Positions 26,481 to 35,340 are shown, counted from the stretch's first letter. The stretch: 59,137 bases of DNA from Lachnospiraceae bacterium (GCA_015056795.1 SVFO01000010.1:59580-118716); one strand, 5' to 3'. Translations and numbers: made by a program. Notes: generated by a model not told the origin, from the sequence alone.

Positions 26481-26648
26481 GCCTGCGCGGAGAACTCCCC
26501 GTGGAACGGCTCGGACTGCACTAAGCTCACCTTCGGCCCTCATTCAAAGACATTCGCTCGATTATAAATCTCTGCTCATGTCTTTTCGGGCCTCGGCTTG
26601 CTAAGTGCTGCCGGCTAATTGTTCCACGGGGAGTCCATCCGCGCAGGC
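26481..26648. repeat. 168-bp imperfect palindrome, separate family
   Basis: Left arm 26481-26507 and right arm 26621-26648 both read GCCTGCGCGGA..CTCCCCGTGGAAC and pair over about 24 bp with a small bulge. Weaker pairing continues inward (GCACTAAGC / GCTAAGTGC, AAAGACAT / ATGTCTTT). It sits between the cyclophilin and GH5 genes. Only one copy is seen in the window; its ends differ from the CTCGGGG elements. Confidence 0.8.
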
Positions 26649-26717
26649 ATTTAGGTTTTGATCAAGTTATGATTAGGTTATGATGATCTATGAATAAAAC
26701 TGTAATTATGCGAGTAT

Positions 26718-28799
26718 ATGAATATGAAAGATACAATGAATGAGACGAAAAAAACGAGTGCCTTGGGTTGGAAGATTGCCGTTGTTGTTTTGGCGATTGC
26801 CGTTATTTTGCTTTGCATCAAGGTATTCTGGCCCTCTGGCGAAAAAGAGGCAGGCGGGCAATCCGAGGTGGCAAAGCAAGCCGAAAGCACGGAAGCTACC
26901 AAGGCATCTGACGAGGATACAAAAACATCCAAAGCTTCTAGCGAGAACCAAGCATCGGAAGAGGCGCACTCTTCCAAGCCTTTCGGAGAAAATTCATCTT
27001 CTGAAGAATCTGATTCTTCCAATGCATCCAACGATAGTTCGAACTCTGATAGTCAGGATGCCTCTCAGGCAGCGGAAGAGGGCTCGAACGAAAGCGATAA
27101 AGCCTCTTCTGATGCAACTAAGAATGCTGCTTATGTTCTAACCTATTCTGAGCAGAATGGCTGGGAAGAAGGCGGGGCCAAGATGCGTACGCTGGATTTG
27201 GCATTGGCCAATCAAACGACTGACAGTGTAAAGGATTGGACACTGGTTTTAACCATTGACGGGTTAAAAAGCGTAAGCGGCTGGAACGGAACCTATGAAA
27301 CAAAAGGCGACAAGTTAACTATCACTCCTGCGGAGCACAATTCAGAGCTCTTTGCAGGCGGTGCCATCTATCTCGGCTGTAATCTTGGAACCGCGTCAGA
27401 CTTAAAAATCAAAAGTGCATTGTTAAACGGTACGGAATGTGTGATTCAAAATGGCACCGTAGATCAGGACGCCATCAACAATCAAGGCAGCAGTCAAAGC
27501 AGTAACAATGGCGGTCAGGGAAATAATGGCAGCGACAAAACGGCTGCCGTGGACGTGGAAGCTATGCTAAAGCGGGCTGACAAAGCTAAGCAAGGCGATG
27601 ACTGGCTTCATACGGATGGCCGTCGCATTCTGGATAAGGACGGCAAGGAGGTTTGGCTCACTGGCGTCAACTGGTTTGGCTACAATACGGGAACCAATAC
27701 CTTCGACGGTCTTTGGAATTCCAAGATGGAACCCACGGTCAAGGCCATTGCCGACCACGGCTTTAACCTCATCCGCGTGCCCATGAGCGCTCAACTTATC
27801 AACGAATGGGCCGCTGGCAAGTATCCTCAGGCGAACTTTAATCAGGCCTATAACGCAGCCATGACGAAGATGAATTCGCTGGAGATCTTTGATTATTTCC
27901 TAACTTTGGCGGAAGCCTCCGGTATCAAAGTCATGATCGACATTCACTCTGCGGAAACCAATGCCGCCGGCCACAATGTGAACCTCTGGTACACGGACAA
28001 AGTAACCGTAAATGATTACTATGCAGCGTTGGAATGGATGGCTGGCCGTTATAAGAATAACGACACAATTATCGCCTTTGACCTAAAAAATGAGCCGCAT
28101 GGCAAGCCCTACGAAGGGGATGCCGCGGCGATTTGGAACGATTCGAAAAAAGCAAATAACTGGAAATATGTGGCAGAGACTGCTGCCGCAAAGGTGCTTG
28201 CAAAGAATCCTAATGTCCTCATCATGGTGGAGGGTACTGAAATCTACCCGAAGAATTCCAAGGGCGACTACTCCTCCAAGGATGACAAGGATTACTATTT
28301 CAACTGGTGGGGCGGAAACCTGCGGGCCGTCAAGGATTATCCCATTGACCTTGGGAAGTATCAGGATAAGCTCGTCTACTCGCCTCATGACTATGGCCCG
28401 ACGGTTTACGAACAGCCTTGGTTTAAGGGTAGCTACGATTACAATTCCCTGATGAAGGACTGTTGGCATGACAACTGGTTCTACATTTACGAGGATAACA
28501 CTGCACCCCTGCTCATCGGAGAATGGGGCGGCTTCATGAAGGAGCCGAACCTAAAGTGGATGACTTGCATGCGGCAACTCATTTCCACCTACCATTTGAA
28601 CCATACCTTCTGGTGTCTGAATGCAAATTCTGGCGATACAGGCGGTCTCCTTCTGGATGACTTCACGACTTGGGACAGCGAAAAATATGAGTTTGTCAAG
28701 GAAGTGCTCTGGCAAGAAAACGGTAAATTCGTTGGTCTCGACCACGAAATCCCGCTCGGCGACAACGGCATTTCCCTAGGCACCGCAAAAGGACGATAA
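26718..28799 (+). CDS. Membrane-anchored GH5 family glycoside hydrolase with CBM-like domain
   Basis: A 693-residue protein: one membrane anchor (about 18-36), a Ser/Glu/Lys-rich linker (about 40-135), a beta-rich domain resembling cellulose-binding modules (WTLVLTIDGLKSVSGWNGTY, about 140-250), another Asn/Gly linker and a GH5 catalytic domain (about 290-690). Catalytic residues are likely the Glu of FDLKNEPHG (acid/base) and the Glu of LLIGEWGGF (nucleophile). Also present: GFNLIRVPMSAQL and YSPHDYGP. It probably cleaves beta-1,4-glucans outside the cell. The ribosome site is poor. It ends at an intrinsic terminator. Confidence 0.9.
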   Translation: MNMKDTMNETKKTSALGWKIAVVVLAIAVILLCIKVFWPSGEKEAGGQSEVAKQAESTEATKASDEDTKTSKASSENQASEEAHSSKPFGENSSSEESDSSNASNDSSNSDSQDASQAAEEGSNESDKASSDATKNAAYVLTYSEQNGWEEGGAKMRTLDLALANQTTDSVKDWTLVLTIDGLKSVSGWNGTYETKGDKLTITPAEHNSELFAGGAIYLGCNLGTASDLKIKSALLNGTECVIQNGTVDQDAINNQGSSQSSNNGGQGNNGSDKTAAVDVEAMLKRADKAKQGDDWLHTDGRRILDKDGKEVWLTGVNWFGYNTGTNTFDGLWNSKMEPTVKAIADHGFNLIRVPMSAQLINEWAAGKYPQANFNQAYNAAMTKMNSLEIFDYFLTLAEASGIKVMIDIHSAETNAAGHNVNLWYTDKVTVNDYYAALEWMAGRYKNNDTIIAFDLKNEPHGKPYEGDAAAIWNDSKKANNWKYVAETAAAKVLAKNPNVLIMVEGTEIYPKNSKGDYSSKDDKDYYFNWWGGNLRAVKDYPIDLGKYQDKLVYSPHDYGPTVYEQPWFKGSYDYNSLMKDCWHDNWFYIYEDNTAPLLIGEWGGFMKEPNLKWMTCMRQLISTYHLNHTFWCLNANSGDTGGLLLDDFTTWDSEKYEFVKEVLWQENGKFVGLDHEIPLGDNGISLGTAKGR

Positions 28800-28810
28800 G
28801 CAAAAAACTT

Positions 28811-28851
28811 ACCGCTGAATATGCATTTAAGCTTATTCAGCGGTATTGTTT
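28811..28851. terminator. Terminator between convergent genes
   Basis: ACCGCTGAATA (28811-28821) pairs with TATTCAGCGGT (28834-28844) followed by ATTGTTTT; an A-run on the other side (28802-28807) makes it usable from both strands. Confidence 0.8.
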
Positions 28852-28902
28852 TGCACTTATTACGGCTTTATGCCACAAACTGAACAACTAGTGTTAAACT
28901 CA

Positions 28903-29373
28903 TTATTTGCTCTGTATTTCAATGTCTTCCAGCCTGTACAACATAAAAACTACATTCAGCAGAGCTTCGTTTTCTGTCCATTCCACGGCATTTTCATTGT
29001 ATACCACTCGAATTTGATCGCCAAGTTTTAAATCCGAAAAAGCACCTTTGAAAACCTGCGTAGAAACAATGGTGTCATACGCTTCGCCGCGATCATCCTT
29101 ACGCAATTGCGTTGCTGGTATCTTGATGCGGCTTGTCTCTTTCCATGTCCATCCTTCCGTCGGTTGCACGATCATATAATCCCTCGTCACTTCCGTAATC
29201 TCACCATTAAAGTATGCGTTGTAGCCTTTGGACATTTCTTTTTTCTCTTCTGTGGCAGGCCTAACATTATGTTCCAAAAGGATTAGTATCCCTACAAACA
29301 GTAAACCTAGTACGCCCAGAATTCCCCATGTAATCAACTTGGTTTGATTTGTTTTATTTGTCCTCTCCCCCAT
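28903..29373 (-). CDS. Small membrane-anchored protein of unknown function
   Basis: A 156-residue protein with one membrane helix (about 13-33) and a soluble, probably extracytoplasmic remainder with a beta-rich pattern (YFNGEITEVTRDYMIVQPTE, LKLGDQIRVVYNE), suggesting an OB-like barrel. No family recognised. The ATG at 29373 has GGAGG at 5 nt spacing and lies inside the end of the GtrA gene (20-nt overlap), so the two are translationally coupled. Confidence 0.75.
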   Translation of the reverse strand: MGERTNKTNQTKLITWGILGVLGLLFVGILILLEHNVRPATEEKKEMSKGYNAYFNGEITEVTRDYMIVQPTEGWTWKETSRIKIPATQLRKDDRGEAYDTIVSTQVFKGAFSDLKLGDQIRVVYNENAVEWTENEALLNVVFMLYRLEDIEIQSK

Positions 29374-29800
29374 GCTCTCCTCCCTGGTTATTTTCTGCCG
29401 TGTCAATGCTCTTTCCAAACACGACAAATCGCTGGTAGAGAAACTCCGTAATCAGGTTTGTTGCCATGGCAAGGGCATCTGCAAAGCCTGGCATCCATCC
29501 GCAGCTCTCCGTCAAAAACTTCACGCCCAAAGTGGAAAGCGGTGTAAATACGGCATAATACGCTGCCACCTTCAGCATGGCCACGGGAATATTTGCCGCC
29601 GACTGGAACGTAAACTTTCGGTTCAAGGTAAAGTTCCAAAGTACCGACAGCACCAGACCAATGAAATAACAAAGCCAGCTAGGGAAAGGTGTCAGTGTCT
29701 CCGTAAAAAAGATGGCTCCTGCCTGAATAATTCCTGCGCTCGCCGAAAATAATACAAATTTCACGATGCGCACAATTTCCTTTTTCTTGTTCCCTGCCAT
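29354..29800 (-). CDS. GtrA family membrane protein
   Basis: A 148-residue, four-helix membrane protein of the GtrA/DPMS family. FVLFSASAGIIQAGAIFF, the WNFTLNRKFTF motif and the final RFVVFGKS are diagnostic. Such proteins are proposed to help flip lipid-linked sugars. No glycosyltransferase gene lies nearby, so the sugar is unknown. Start at 29800 has GAGG 9 nt upstream. Confidence 0.9.
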   Translation of the reverse strand: MAGNKKKEIVRIVKFVLFSASAGIIQAGAIFFTETLTPFPSWLCYFIGLVLSVLWNFTLNRKFTFQSAANIPVAMLKVAAYYAVFTPLSTLGVKFLTESCGWMPGFADALAMATNLITEFLYQRFVVFGKSIDTAENNQGGEHGGEDK

Positions 29801-29883
29801 TTCCGTCATCCTCGCAACTTTTTACTTCCTATTACTCATCAATCTTTATTTCACATTTGTAGCCATTCAGACATCGAAAATCG

Positions 29884-31593
29884 CTATTCGATATTTCTCA
29901 CGATTCCCTCAAACAAAACAGAGCCATCATTGGAGTAAACCACAAAGATAAACGGACGATCTAAGATAAAATCAATCTCTTCCCTTTCCTTAGGTATCCC
30001 CGCGCCTAAAAGTCCAAAATCCACGTAAGCCGCACCTTTAATGCCCTGCTCGTCGATCTCCACCATTGCCGCATGATCAGCTTTGCCGACAGCAATTCCC
30101 TTCGAATCCTTAGTCAAAGGTGAAAAGTCAGAAACATTCGAATTGAGAATGTCCGTCATTCCCTGTTTTGCAAGGAATTCTATCAGATCCGTCTTCTGAT
30201 CTACGTGAAATTTTGGAATGGAGGCATGAACCAGCGGATTCGTCCATCCAACTTGAGCATAGCGCTCTTCCTGCTGTGCCCAGAGGGCCTCTACAGCCTC
30301 ACTTATGGCCTCCTCAGTCTCCAAAGTCTTAATGATCTCTTCCGTCTCTTTATCCAGTTCTTTGAGTTCCTCTCCCACCTTTAGCAAGCGGCGATGGGCA
30401 TCAAGAATTTCGGGATCGGTAACCAATTCTTCCACGCTCACATTTTCCTTTGGCAGGAAAAAATAGACGCATCCGCCATCTTCCAAGTTAACCTGAATGG
30501 CAGTCACCTTGTCCGAACGATATGCCATGTAAAATGTCTTATGCATCATGTCCGCTTCCTGATCACCATGCGTTCCGTGAAAGGTCCCCTTCTTCGTAGC
30601 TGCTTCCTGAAAAGGATCACTCCAACGCGCCTTGAAATAGATGGTGGAAACCATCTCCATGACCGTAAGAGGAGACATTTCCATCTCCTTTACATACTGC
30701 TCCAGGAGCCCTCCCGTCGCGCGGTTTGTCCAGGCGCGAAGTCCCTGATTCATCTCCTCCGATCCCATGTCACCGACAAAGGAAAAGGCATGATAGGTTT
30801 CTCCCAGCCTCTTTAGCGTATTCTCGTCATAAGTCGTGTCATTTCTCAGCCAAAGAGAGTTCCCCAAAATACTCTTAAAGGTCGGCGTGTCCGCATAGTT
30901 ACTGCTCCAAAGGGCGTCTATGTTTTCACGCAAGGTCTCGATGTCTGCCACGCCTAGGAAATCCAGAATCTGCTTCCTGGAATTCCCGTCCGTTGTCTCC
31001 GCAAGGAGTGAAAGCGCCAGATAGACATTCAAGGGCGAGCAGACACAATTTTCTTCGCTTTGCGTCAGAAGCGATCCTGCAATCGCATTGTAAAACCCCT
31101 GCATGGACCGTGCCTGTGCATTCGCTGTCCGTCGATAAGCCTGAACCGTTGCATCATTGCGCCATTGGAAGCGCAGAGTACTTGTTAAGTACTCATCCGT
31201 GGTCATGTCCCTGCCTACGGGTTCTGGAATCAAGGCATCGATGACGGTCACCTTCGAAAGCCAGCTTTCGTCCTCCTTTGACCATTCTCCAAGTCTGACA
31301 CTCGCTGTTTCCCCCTGTTCCTTAGGCTGCGTGGTGACCTCCGGCGTCTGCGTCGGCAAACAGTCTGGCCCAGTGCCTTGCACCATTGCCCCTCCCTTTC
31401 CGCCAACCTTATTCTCTATATTTTCTTTTCCATGTTGCAAAATGACAAGGACGCCAATCATGACACAAAGAAACACCGCGGCAACGGTTCCAAGCACGCC
31501 CAGTCCCACTCTCTTTTTCCGAAACCGATCCGCTTTTTCTACCTGCTCCTCGTCAATGTCTTCCAATAGTTCAAACAGTTTTTCTTTTTTCAT
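29884..31593 (-). CDS. Transmembrane serpin, candidate anti-sigma partner
   Basis: A 569-residue protein: a 30-residue charged cytoplasmic N-terminus (MKKEKLFELLEDIDEEQVEK), a membrane helix (about 31-52), a linker and a serpin domain (about 150-569). Serpin hallmarks are CVCSPLNVYLALSLLAE, NSLWLRND, MVSTIYFKARWSDPF, ASIPKFHVD and DRPFIFVVYSNDGSVLFEG. The reactive loop hinge is DEQGIKGAAYVDF; P14 Ile, P12 Gly and P11-P10 Ala suit an inhibitor, while P9 Tyr is bulky. A 45-residue coiled-coil-like insert (KVGEELKELDKETEEIIKTL) precedes the PKF strand. Coupled by a 4-nt overlap to the sigma factor, which suggests it holds the sigma factor at the membrane. Confidence 0.9.
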   Translation of the reverse strand: MKKEKLFELLEDIDEEQVEKADRFRKKRVGLGVLGTVAAVFLCVMIGVLVILQHGKENIENKVGGKGGAMVQGTGPDCLPTQTPEVTTQPKEQGETASVRLGEWSKEDESWLSKVTVIDALIPEPVGRDMTTDEYLTSTLRFQWRNDATVQAYRRTANAQARSMQGFYNAIAGSLLTQSEENCVCSPLNVYLALSLLAETTDGNSRKQILDFLGVADIETLRENIDALWSSNYADTPTFKSILGNSLWLRNDTTYDENTLKRLGETYHAFSFVGDMGSEEMNQGLRAWTNRATGGLLEQYVKEMEMSPLTVMEMVSTIYFKARWSDPFQEAATKKGTFHGTHGDQEADMMHKTFYMAYRSDKVTAIQVNLEDGGCVYFFLPKENVSVEELVTDPEILDAHRRLLKVGEELKELDKETEEIIKTLETEEAISEAVEALWAQQEERYAQVGWTNPLVHASIPKFHVDQKTDLIEFLAKQGMTDILNSNVSDFSPLTKDSKGIAVGKADHAAMVEIDEQGIKGAAYVDFGLLGAGIPKEREEIDFILDRPFIFVVYSNDGSVLFEGIVRNIE

Positions 31594-32150
31594 ATGCGAT
31601 AGCCCCTCCCTTCGAGATGAGACTTCAGCTGCTTGCGAACACGACTTAAGGATACGGAAATTTGATTCTCCGTCTTCCGAAAGCGCTCCGCTATTTCAGG
31701 GATGGATTTGCAATGCCAATAGCGCAGAATAAACAAATATCTTGCTTCCTGTGAAAGAGTCATCAAAAACTGATTGATCTCTGCCTTTAGCTCCTTTTCT
31801 TGAAACGCACCCTCGGGATCCTCCTGACCGGATACGCACTCCGAAAGCTCCTCAAGGACTAGATCTACGGTGTGTCCGCCTCGTCTTAAGCGGTGAAGAC
31901 TTTTGTAGCGATCAAAGGAAAGATTCCGCGTAATCTTTCCCAGAAATGTCGAAAGCCTCGCGGGCCTATGGGGTGGCATGGCGTTCCAAGCATGAAGCCA
32001 TGTATCATTTACGCATTCCTCCACGTCCTGTTGCGATGTCAATATGTTTCCGGCAATGACGCTACAGTACCCTCCATATTTCTTCGCGGTCTCTGTAATG
32101 GCAAGCTCGTTCCTGTCCCAGTAGAGCTGAACGATTCCCTGATCCTCCAT
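31590..32150 (-). CDS. ECF-type RNA polymerase sigma factor
   Basis: A 186-residue sigma-70 family factor. Region 2 is QDVEECVNDTWLHAWNAMPP.. with FLGKITRNLSFDRYK; region 4 is LSQEARYLFILRYWHCKSIP followed by the recognition helix EIAERFRKTENQISVSLSRV. It should direct RNA polymerase to a small regulon, probably including itself. The ATG at 32150 has AAAGGAGG 10 nt upstream. Its stop overlaps the serpin start (ATGA), the usual arrangement of sigma and anti-sigma genes. A 13-bp tandem repeat lies in its upstream region. Confidence 0.92.
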   Translation of the reverse strand: MEDQGIVQLYWDRNELAITETAKKYGGYCSVIAGNILTSQQDVEECVNDTWLHAWNAMPPHRPARLSTFLGKITRNLSFDRYKSLHRLRRGGHTVDLVLEELSECVSGQEDPEGAFQEKELKAEINQFLMTLSQEARYLFILRYWHCKSIPEIAERFRKTENQISVSLSRVRKQLKSHLEGRGYRI

Positions 32151-32229
32151 ACGAAAGGCACCTCCTTTCACCCCTATACACGACAAAACTGGCTTTTTCT
32201 TACGTCAACCCAAATTCTTTCTTCCTATG

Positions 32230-32281
32230 GTTTCTTTCTCTAGTTTCTTTCTCTGGTTTCTTCCTCTGTTTTCTTCCTCTT
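32230..32281. repeat. Four tandem 13-bp units upstream of the sigma gene
   Basis: Units of the form GTTTCTTTCTCTR (plus strand) start at 32230, 32243, 32256 and 32269, with one to three differences each. On the coding strand this is a polypurine tract between the response regulator stop and the sigma gene start, where the sigma promoter should lie. Confidence 0.8.
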
Positions 32282-32336
32282 GCTTCCGAAAACAAACTGC
32301 TCTCTATTTCTGCAAGATTCGTTCCAAGCAAATGAA

Positions 32337-32960
32337 TCATAGGTTTCCCGACAGCGCCACGACAAGCTTTACGCGGTCATGGATTCCCGTTTTGTCATAG
32401 ATGGAGGAGACGTAATTTTTCACGGTTCCCTCGGAAACATAGAGCTTGTCCGCAATCTGTCGATTCGTCAGGCCCTCTGCGAGAAGGGTGGCAATCTCCC
32501 TCTCACGCTCCGTCATCTCCTCATAAAGATCAACGGTTTTGTTCTTATTCATCAGCGCCGTCAGCCGCAGCATGACCTTTGGATCCAGAACGCTCATGCC
32601 ATGCATGATCTGTGCGACCGCACCCAAAATTGCATCCTTTCCGCTGTCCTTCAGAAGATACCCGTCCGCACCGTTGCTGATCGCATCCGTGATGTTTTTA
32701 TCATCATAAAAGGTGGTTAAAACAAGAATCTTAATTTTGGGATACATGCGCTTCAAATGCCCTATGAGTTCAATTCCGCCCATTCCCTTCATATTGAGAT
32801 CCACAAGCGCCACGTCGCACGAGGGCTTTACGCGAAGAATGTCCAACGCCTCCCTGCCGTCGTGCGCCTTTCCGACAATTTCCACGTCATTCAAAGAAAG
32901 AATGATCTCCAGACTGTCTAACAACATATTTTCATCATCTACTAACAGAACGCGATCCAT
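32337..32960 (-). CDS. NarL/LuxR-type response regulator
   Basis: A 207-residue regulator. The receiver has LLVDDENML, the phosphoacceptor Asp in VALVDLNMKGMGG, LTTFYDD and Lys in LLKDSGKD. The C-terminal LuxR helix-turn-helix reads MTEREREIATLLAEGLTNRQ then KLYVSEGTVKNYVSSIYDK. It is the partner of the kinase at 33493-34728 and probably binds the twin TGACC-GGTCA palindromes at 38604-38646, in front of the ABC operon. Confidence 0.93.
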   Translation of the reverse strand: MDRVLLVDDENMLLDSLEIILSLNDVEIVGKAHDGREALDILRVKPSCDVALVDLNMKGMGGIELIGHLKRMYPKIKILVLTTFYDDKNITDAISNGADGYLLKDSGKDAILGAVAQIMHGMSVLDPKVMLRLTALMNKNKTVDLYEEMTEREREIATLLAEGLTNRQIADKLYVSEGTVKNYVSSIYDKTGIHDRVKLVVALSGNL

Positions 32961-32993
32961 GTCTTACTCATCCCCTTACCATGCATTTCCTTC

Positions 32994-33407
32994 TTAATCC
33001 TCCGGTGACCAGCTGGCCTGCACATCCTCGATCACCACGTTCTCATCTACCTTGACAACAATCTGATATTGATCCTCGTAAACGATCTCGCCGGGGAAAT
33101 TCGTATATACAACATAGTATGCATGGTTGTATCGCTCTAAAAGCCATAGGAGCGGTCGGATCATTTTCATCATCATGTCGCTGTTTTCCGTTTTGAAATA
33201 GCAGATCACCTTTTCCTGACGCTTACACTGTGGCGGGAATGGCAACTCCTCCACAAACCAAGAGTCGATCTCCTTAAAAAGGCCCACGTCCTCTTCATCC
33301 ATCACGCCGTCCGTAACCATCTGATTTAACATACTGAAAATGCCCTTCCCCGCTCTGGTATTGGCGGCCAGCTCCTTCCCCTGAATCCTGCAATACTTAA
33401 ATTTCAT
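32994..33407 (-). CDS. Small cytoplasmic protein between kinase and regulator
   Basis: A 137-residue soluble protein without a recognised family. AAAAAAGGAG precedes ATG 33407 at 6 nt, a very good start. Its C-terminal half has alternating hydrophobic stretches (YYVVYTNFPGEIVYEDQYQI), the N-terminal half is acidic helical. It lies in the two-component operon, 85 nt after the kinase and 33 nt before the regulator, so an accessory role in signalling is plausible but unproven. Confidence 0.75.
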   Translation of the reverse strand: MKFKYCRIQGKELAANTRAGKGIFSMLNQMVTDGVMDEEDVGLFKEIDSWFVEELPFPPQCKRQEKVICYFKTENSDMMMKMIRPLLWLLERYNHAYYVVYTNFPGEIVYEDQYQIVVKVDENVVIEDVQASWSPED

Positions 33408-33492
33408 ACGCTTCTCCTTTTTTGATTGTTGCCCCACACATACATCATAACCGATTCCTTCATCCCAGGCAATAAAACTGCTTCTACACTCT

Positions 33493-34728
33493 TCAAATTG
33501 GCAGCTCAATGATGGCCTGAAAGCCATTCTCATTTTGAAAGCTCGTCCGTCCGCCGCATCGCTCTGCATAGGACGTGAGCTTCTTTAATCCAAATCCATT
33601 TTGAATCAGCTCCGCGCTAGTCTCCGCATGAAAATCACTCCTGCCATTGTCCCTGACCTCCAGCTGAAGATGTGCGCTGTCGCCGGAAAGCCTTACGATA
33701 AAATGCGTTGCGCCGCCATGCTTAACGCCATTGGTCAAAAGTTCCTCCAGAGCACCCGTCAGAAACTCCGCATGCTCTCTTGGGATCTCCCGCTCGGGAT
33801 CATAAAACTCGTACAGCCTGTCACAGGTGCGATCCGTGTCCATCAAAAATTCATTCAGAATATTGTCAAAATAACAAAGCAGATCCTTGATCGAAGTATC
33901 TGCCGCCTCCTCATCCAAGGCACGCACGGCACTACGAATGGCGCCCAGGCTTCCGCGAATGCGCTCCGTCGCATCATTCATCCTCTTGTGCGCCTCCTCC
34001 GGCTTTTTCTCAAAGAGCATGTCCGCCGCATCCAGGGTCATAATGGCGGCCGTAATGGAATGGCCTACGCTGTTATGAATATTGCGACTGATGTTCTCAC
34101 GCTCCAATAGTCTCGCGTTCTTATCTATGTAAAAGCTCTGCCTTGAAAGCTCCTTATTCCTTTGGATTTCATGCATTTCACTCAGGCTGTAGTTCTGGAT
34201 CCTGCGCCGTCCTTCTTCCTCCTTTTCCTCCCGTTTTCGGAGCAGCATTCGTCCTGCCATCACAAGGATGCTCAGGAGATTTACCAGAAAGCACGCAGCC
34301 AGCCATGCTGCAATCAGATAACCAAAGCCGTGTCTCCCCAGGGCTTCCTGCACGCCACCCAGTTCTATCCCATTCCATGCAAAAAGACTCACCGCTGCAT
34401 TATCGCTCTTATGAAGCAGGATCATCCAAACGAGTTCCAAGATTAGCACGGCATTCGTCATCGCCATGGTCTGCCAAGCCTTGGGCCACGGCAGGAACAT
34501 AAAAATAAGACAGCCCCACCAGTTTCCCACAAACAACGCAAATAAGACCGCAAGGAGAAGCTGTACGGTCTTAAGATGCTTCCCCTCGCCGTCCTTCAAA
34601 TATCCTGCCGTGACGCAAATCAGTAACATTCCTCCCACAGTGAGCATCCACGCCGGTCTGCCGGTCGCGTATACCGCAAGGAGTGTTAGCAGGATGATGC
34701 AACTGTCAGACACCATCAAGTTGATCAT
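33493..34728 (-). CDS. Sensor histidine kinase, HisKA_3 type
   Basis: A 411-residue kinase with about five N-terminal membrane helices (residues 1-165), a short coiled coil (KREEKEEEGRRRIQNYSLSE), the phosphoacceptor helix SRNIHNSVGHSITAAIMTL and an HATPase_c domain (EELLTNGVKHGGATHF, VRDNGRSD, NGFGLKKLTSYAERCGG). The residue after the His is Asn rather than the usual Asp/Glu. It has no extracellular sensor domain, so it probably senses within the membrane or through the neighbouring ABC transporter. The start at 34728 has a GGAGGG rather far upstream (about 15 nt). Confidence 0.9.
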   Translation of the reverse strand: MINLMVSDSCIILLTLLAVYATGRPAWMLTVGGMLLICVTAGYLKDGEGKHLKTVQLLLAVLFALFVGNWWGCLIFMFLPWPKAWQTMAMTNAVLILELVWMILLHKSDNAAVSLFAWNGIELGGVQEALGRHGFGYLIAAWLAACFLVNLLSILVMAGRMLLRKREEKEEEGRRRIQNYSLSEMHEIQRNKELSRQSFYIDKNARLLERENISRNIHNSVGHSITAAIMTLDAADMLFEKKPEEAHKRMNDATERIRGSLGAIRSAVRALDEEAADTSIKDLLCYFDNILNEFLMDTDRTCDRLYEFYDPEREIPREHAEFLTGALEELLTNGVKHGGATHFIVRLSGDSAHLQLEVRDNGRSDFHAETSAELIQNGFGLKKLTSYAERCGGRTSFQNENGFQAIIELPI

Positions 34729-34866
34729 AAATTGTCCAACAATCCCTCCAAAATTCCTTTTCCATCCTTCGATACATAATTATACGTGATTTCTTCTGAA
34801 GTATCTACCCCTAAGATTTTGTCCTTCCAAATTTACAATGCGTTTTCCTTCCTTTCATGAAACTGC

Positions 34867-35268
34867 TCACTTGATTTCGAACTGAAACCTTCCTGTCTCA
34901 CATTTTCCGTCCGTCTCAACAATGACATACAGCTTTCCCTTGGCGTTAAGCTTCACGCTACTCTCCGCTTTCTCGCCGCCGCTTAAGGTAAAAAGCTCCT
35001 TCTTCGAGCCATCCTCATCATAATACACGGTAACCTTTCCTTCCGCCAGAGATCCGGAATACTCCAGCGTTTTCCCCTCTTCCTTTGTCTTCATCTGAAG
35101 CACCTTGCTCCCCTTCATGGTTGAAAACGAGATCGACGCAGAATTCGACGTATTCTCAGTGATCAAAACCGTTGCCGAATAGCTGGAGGCATATCCACTA
35201 CACCCCGCCAATCCCAAGCATAGTACGAAACATAAAATAATTACCCAAATCCATTTTCTCTTCATCAT
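34867..35268 (-). CDS. Small lipoprotein
   Basis: A 133-residue lipoprotein. The signal peptide ends in LGLAGC (lipobox, Cys at about 23). The mature part is beta-rich (LEYSGSLAEGKVTVYYDEDG, GKLYVIVETDGKCETGRFQF). No catalytic motif; the family was not recognised. It lies between the permease and the kinase on the same strand, separated from the permease by palindromic element copy 4. Confidence 0.82.
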   Translation of the reverse strand: MMKRKWIWVIILCFVLCLGLAGCSGYASSYSATVLITENTSNSASISFSTMKGSKVLQMKTKEEGKTLEYSGSLAEGKVTVYYDEDGSKKELFTLSGGEKAESSVKLNAKGKLYVIVETDGKCETGRFQFEIK

Positions 35269-35340
35269 ATCAACATATTCCTTTCCCTATTTTTTATATG
35301 ATTACTCTCCAAGTGACGGAGTTTTACCTATCACTTGTAG

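Noticed and set aside
26740..27141. 133-residue Arg/Lys-rich frame within the GH5 gene
   Set aside because: It is the shifted reading of the Ser/Glu linker of the GH5 protein.
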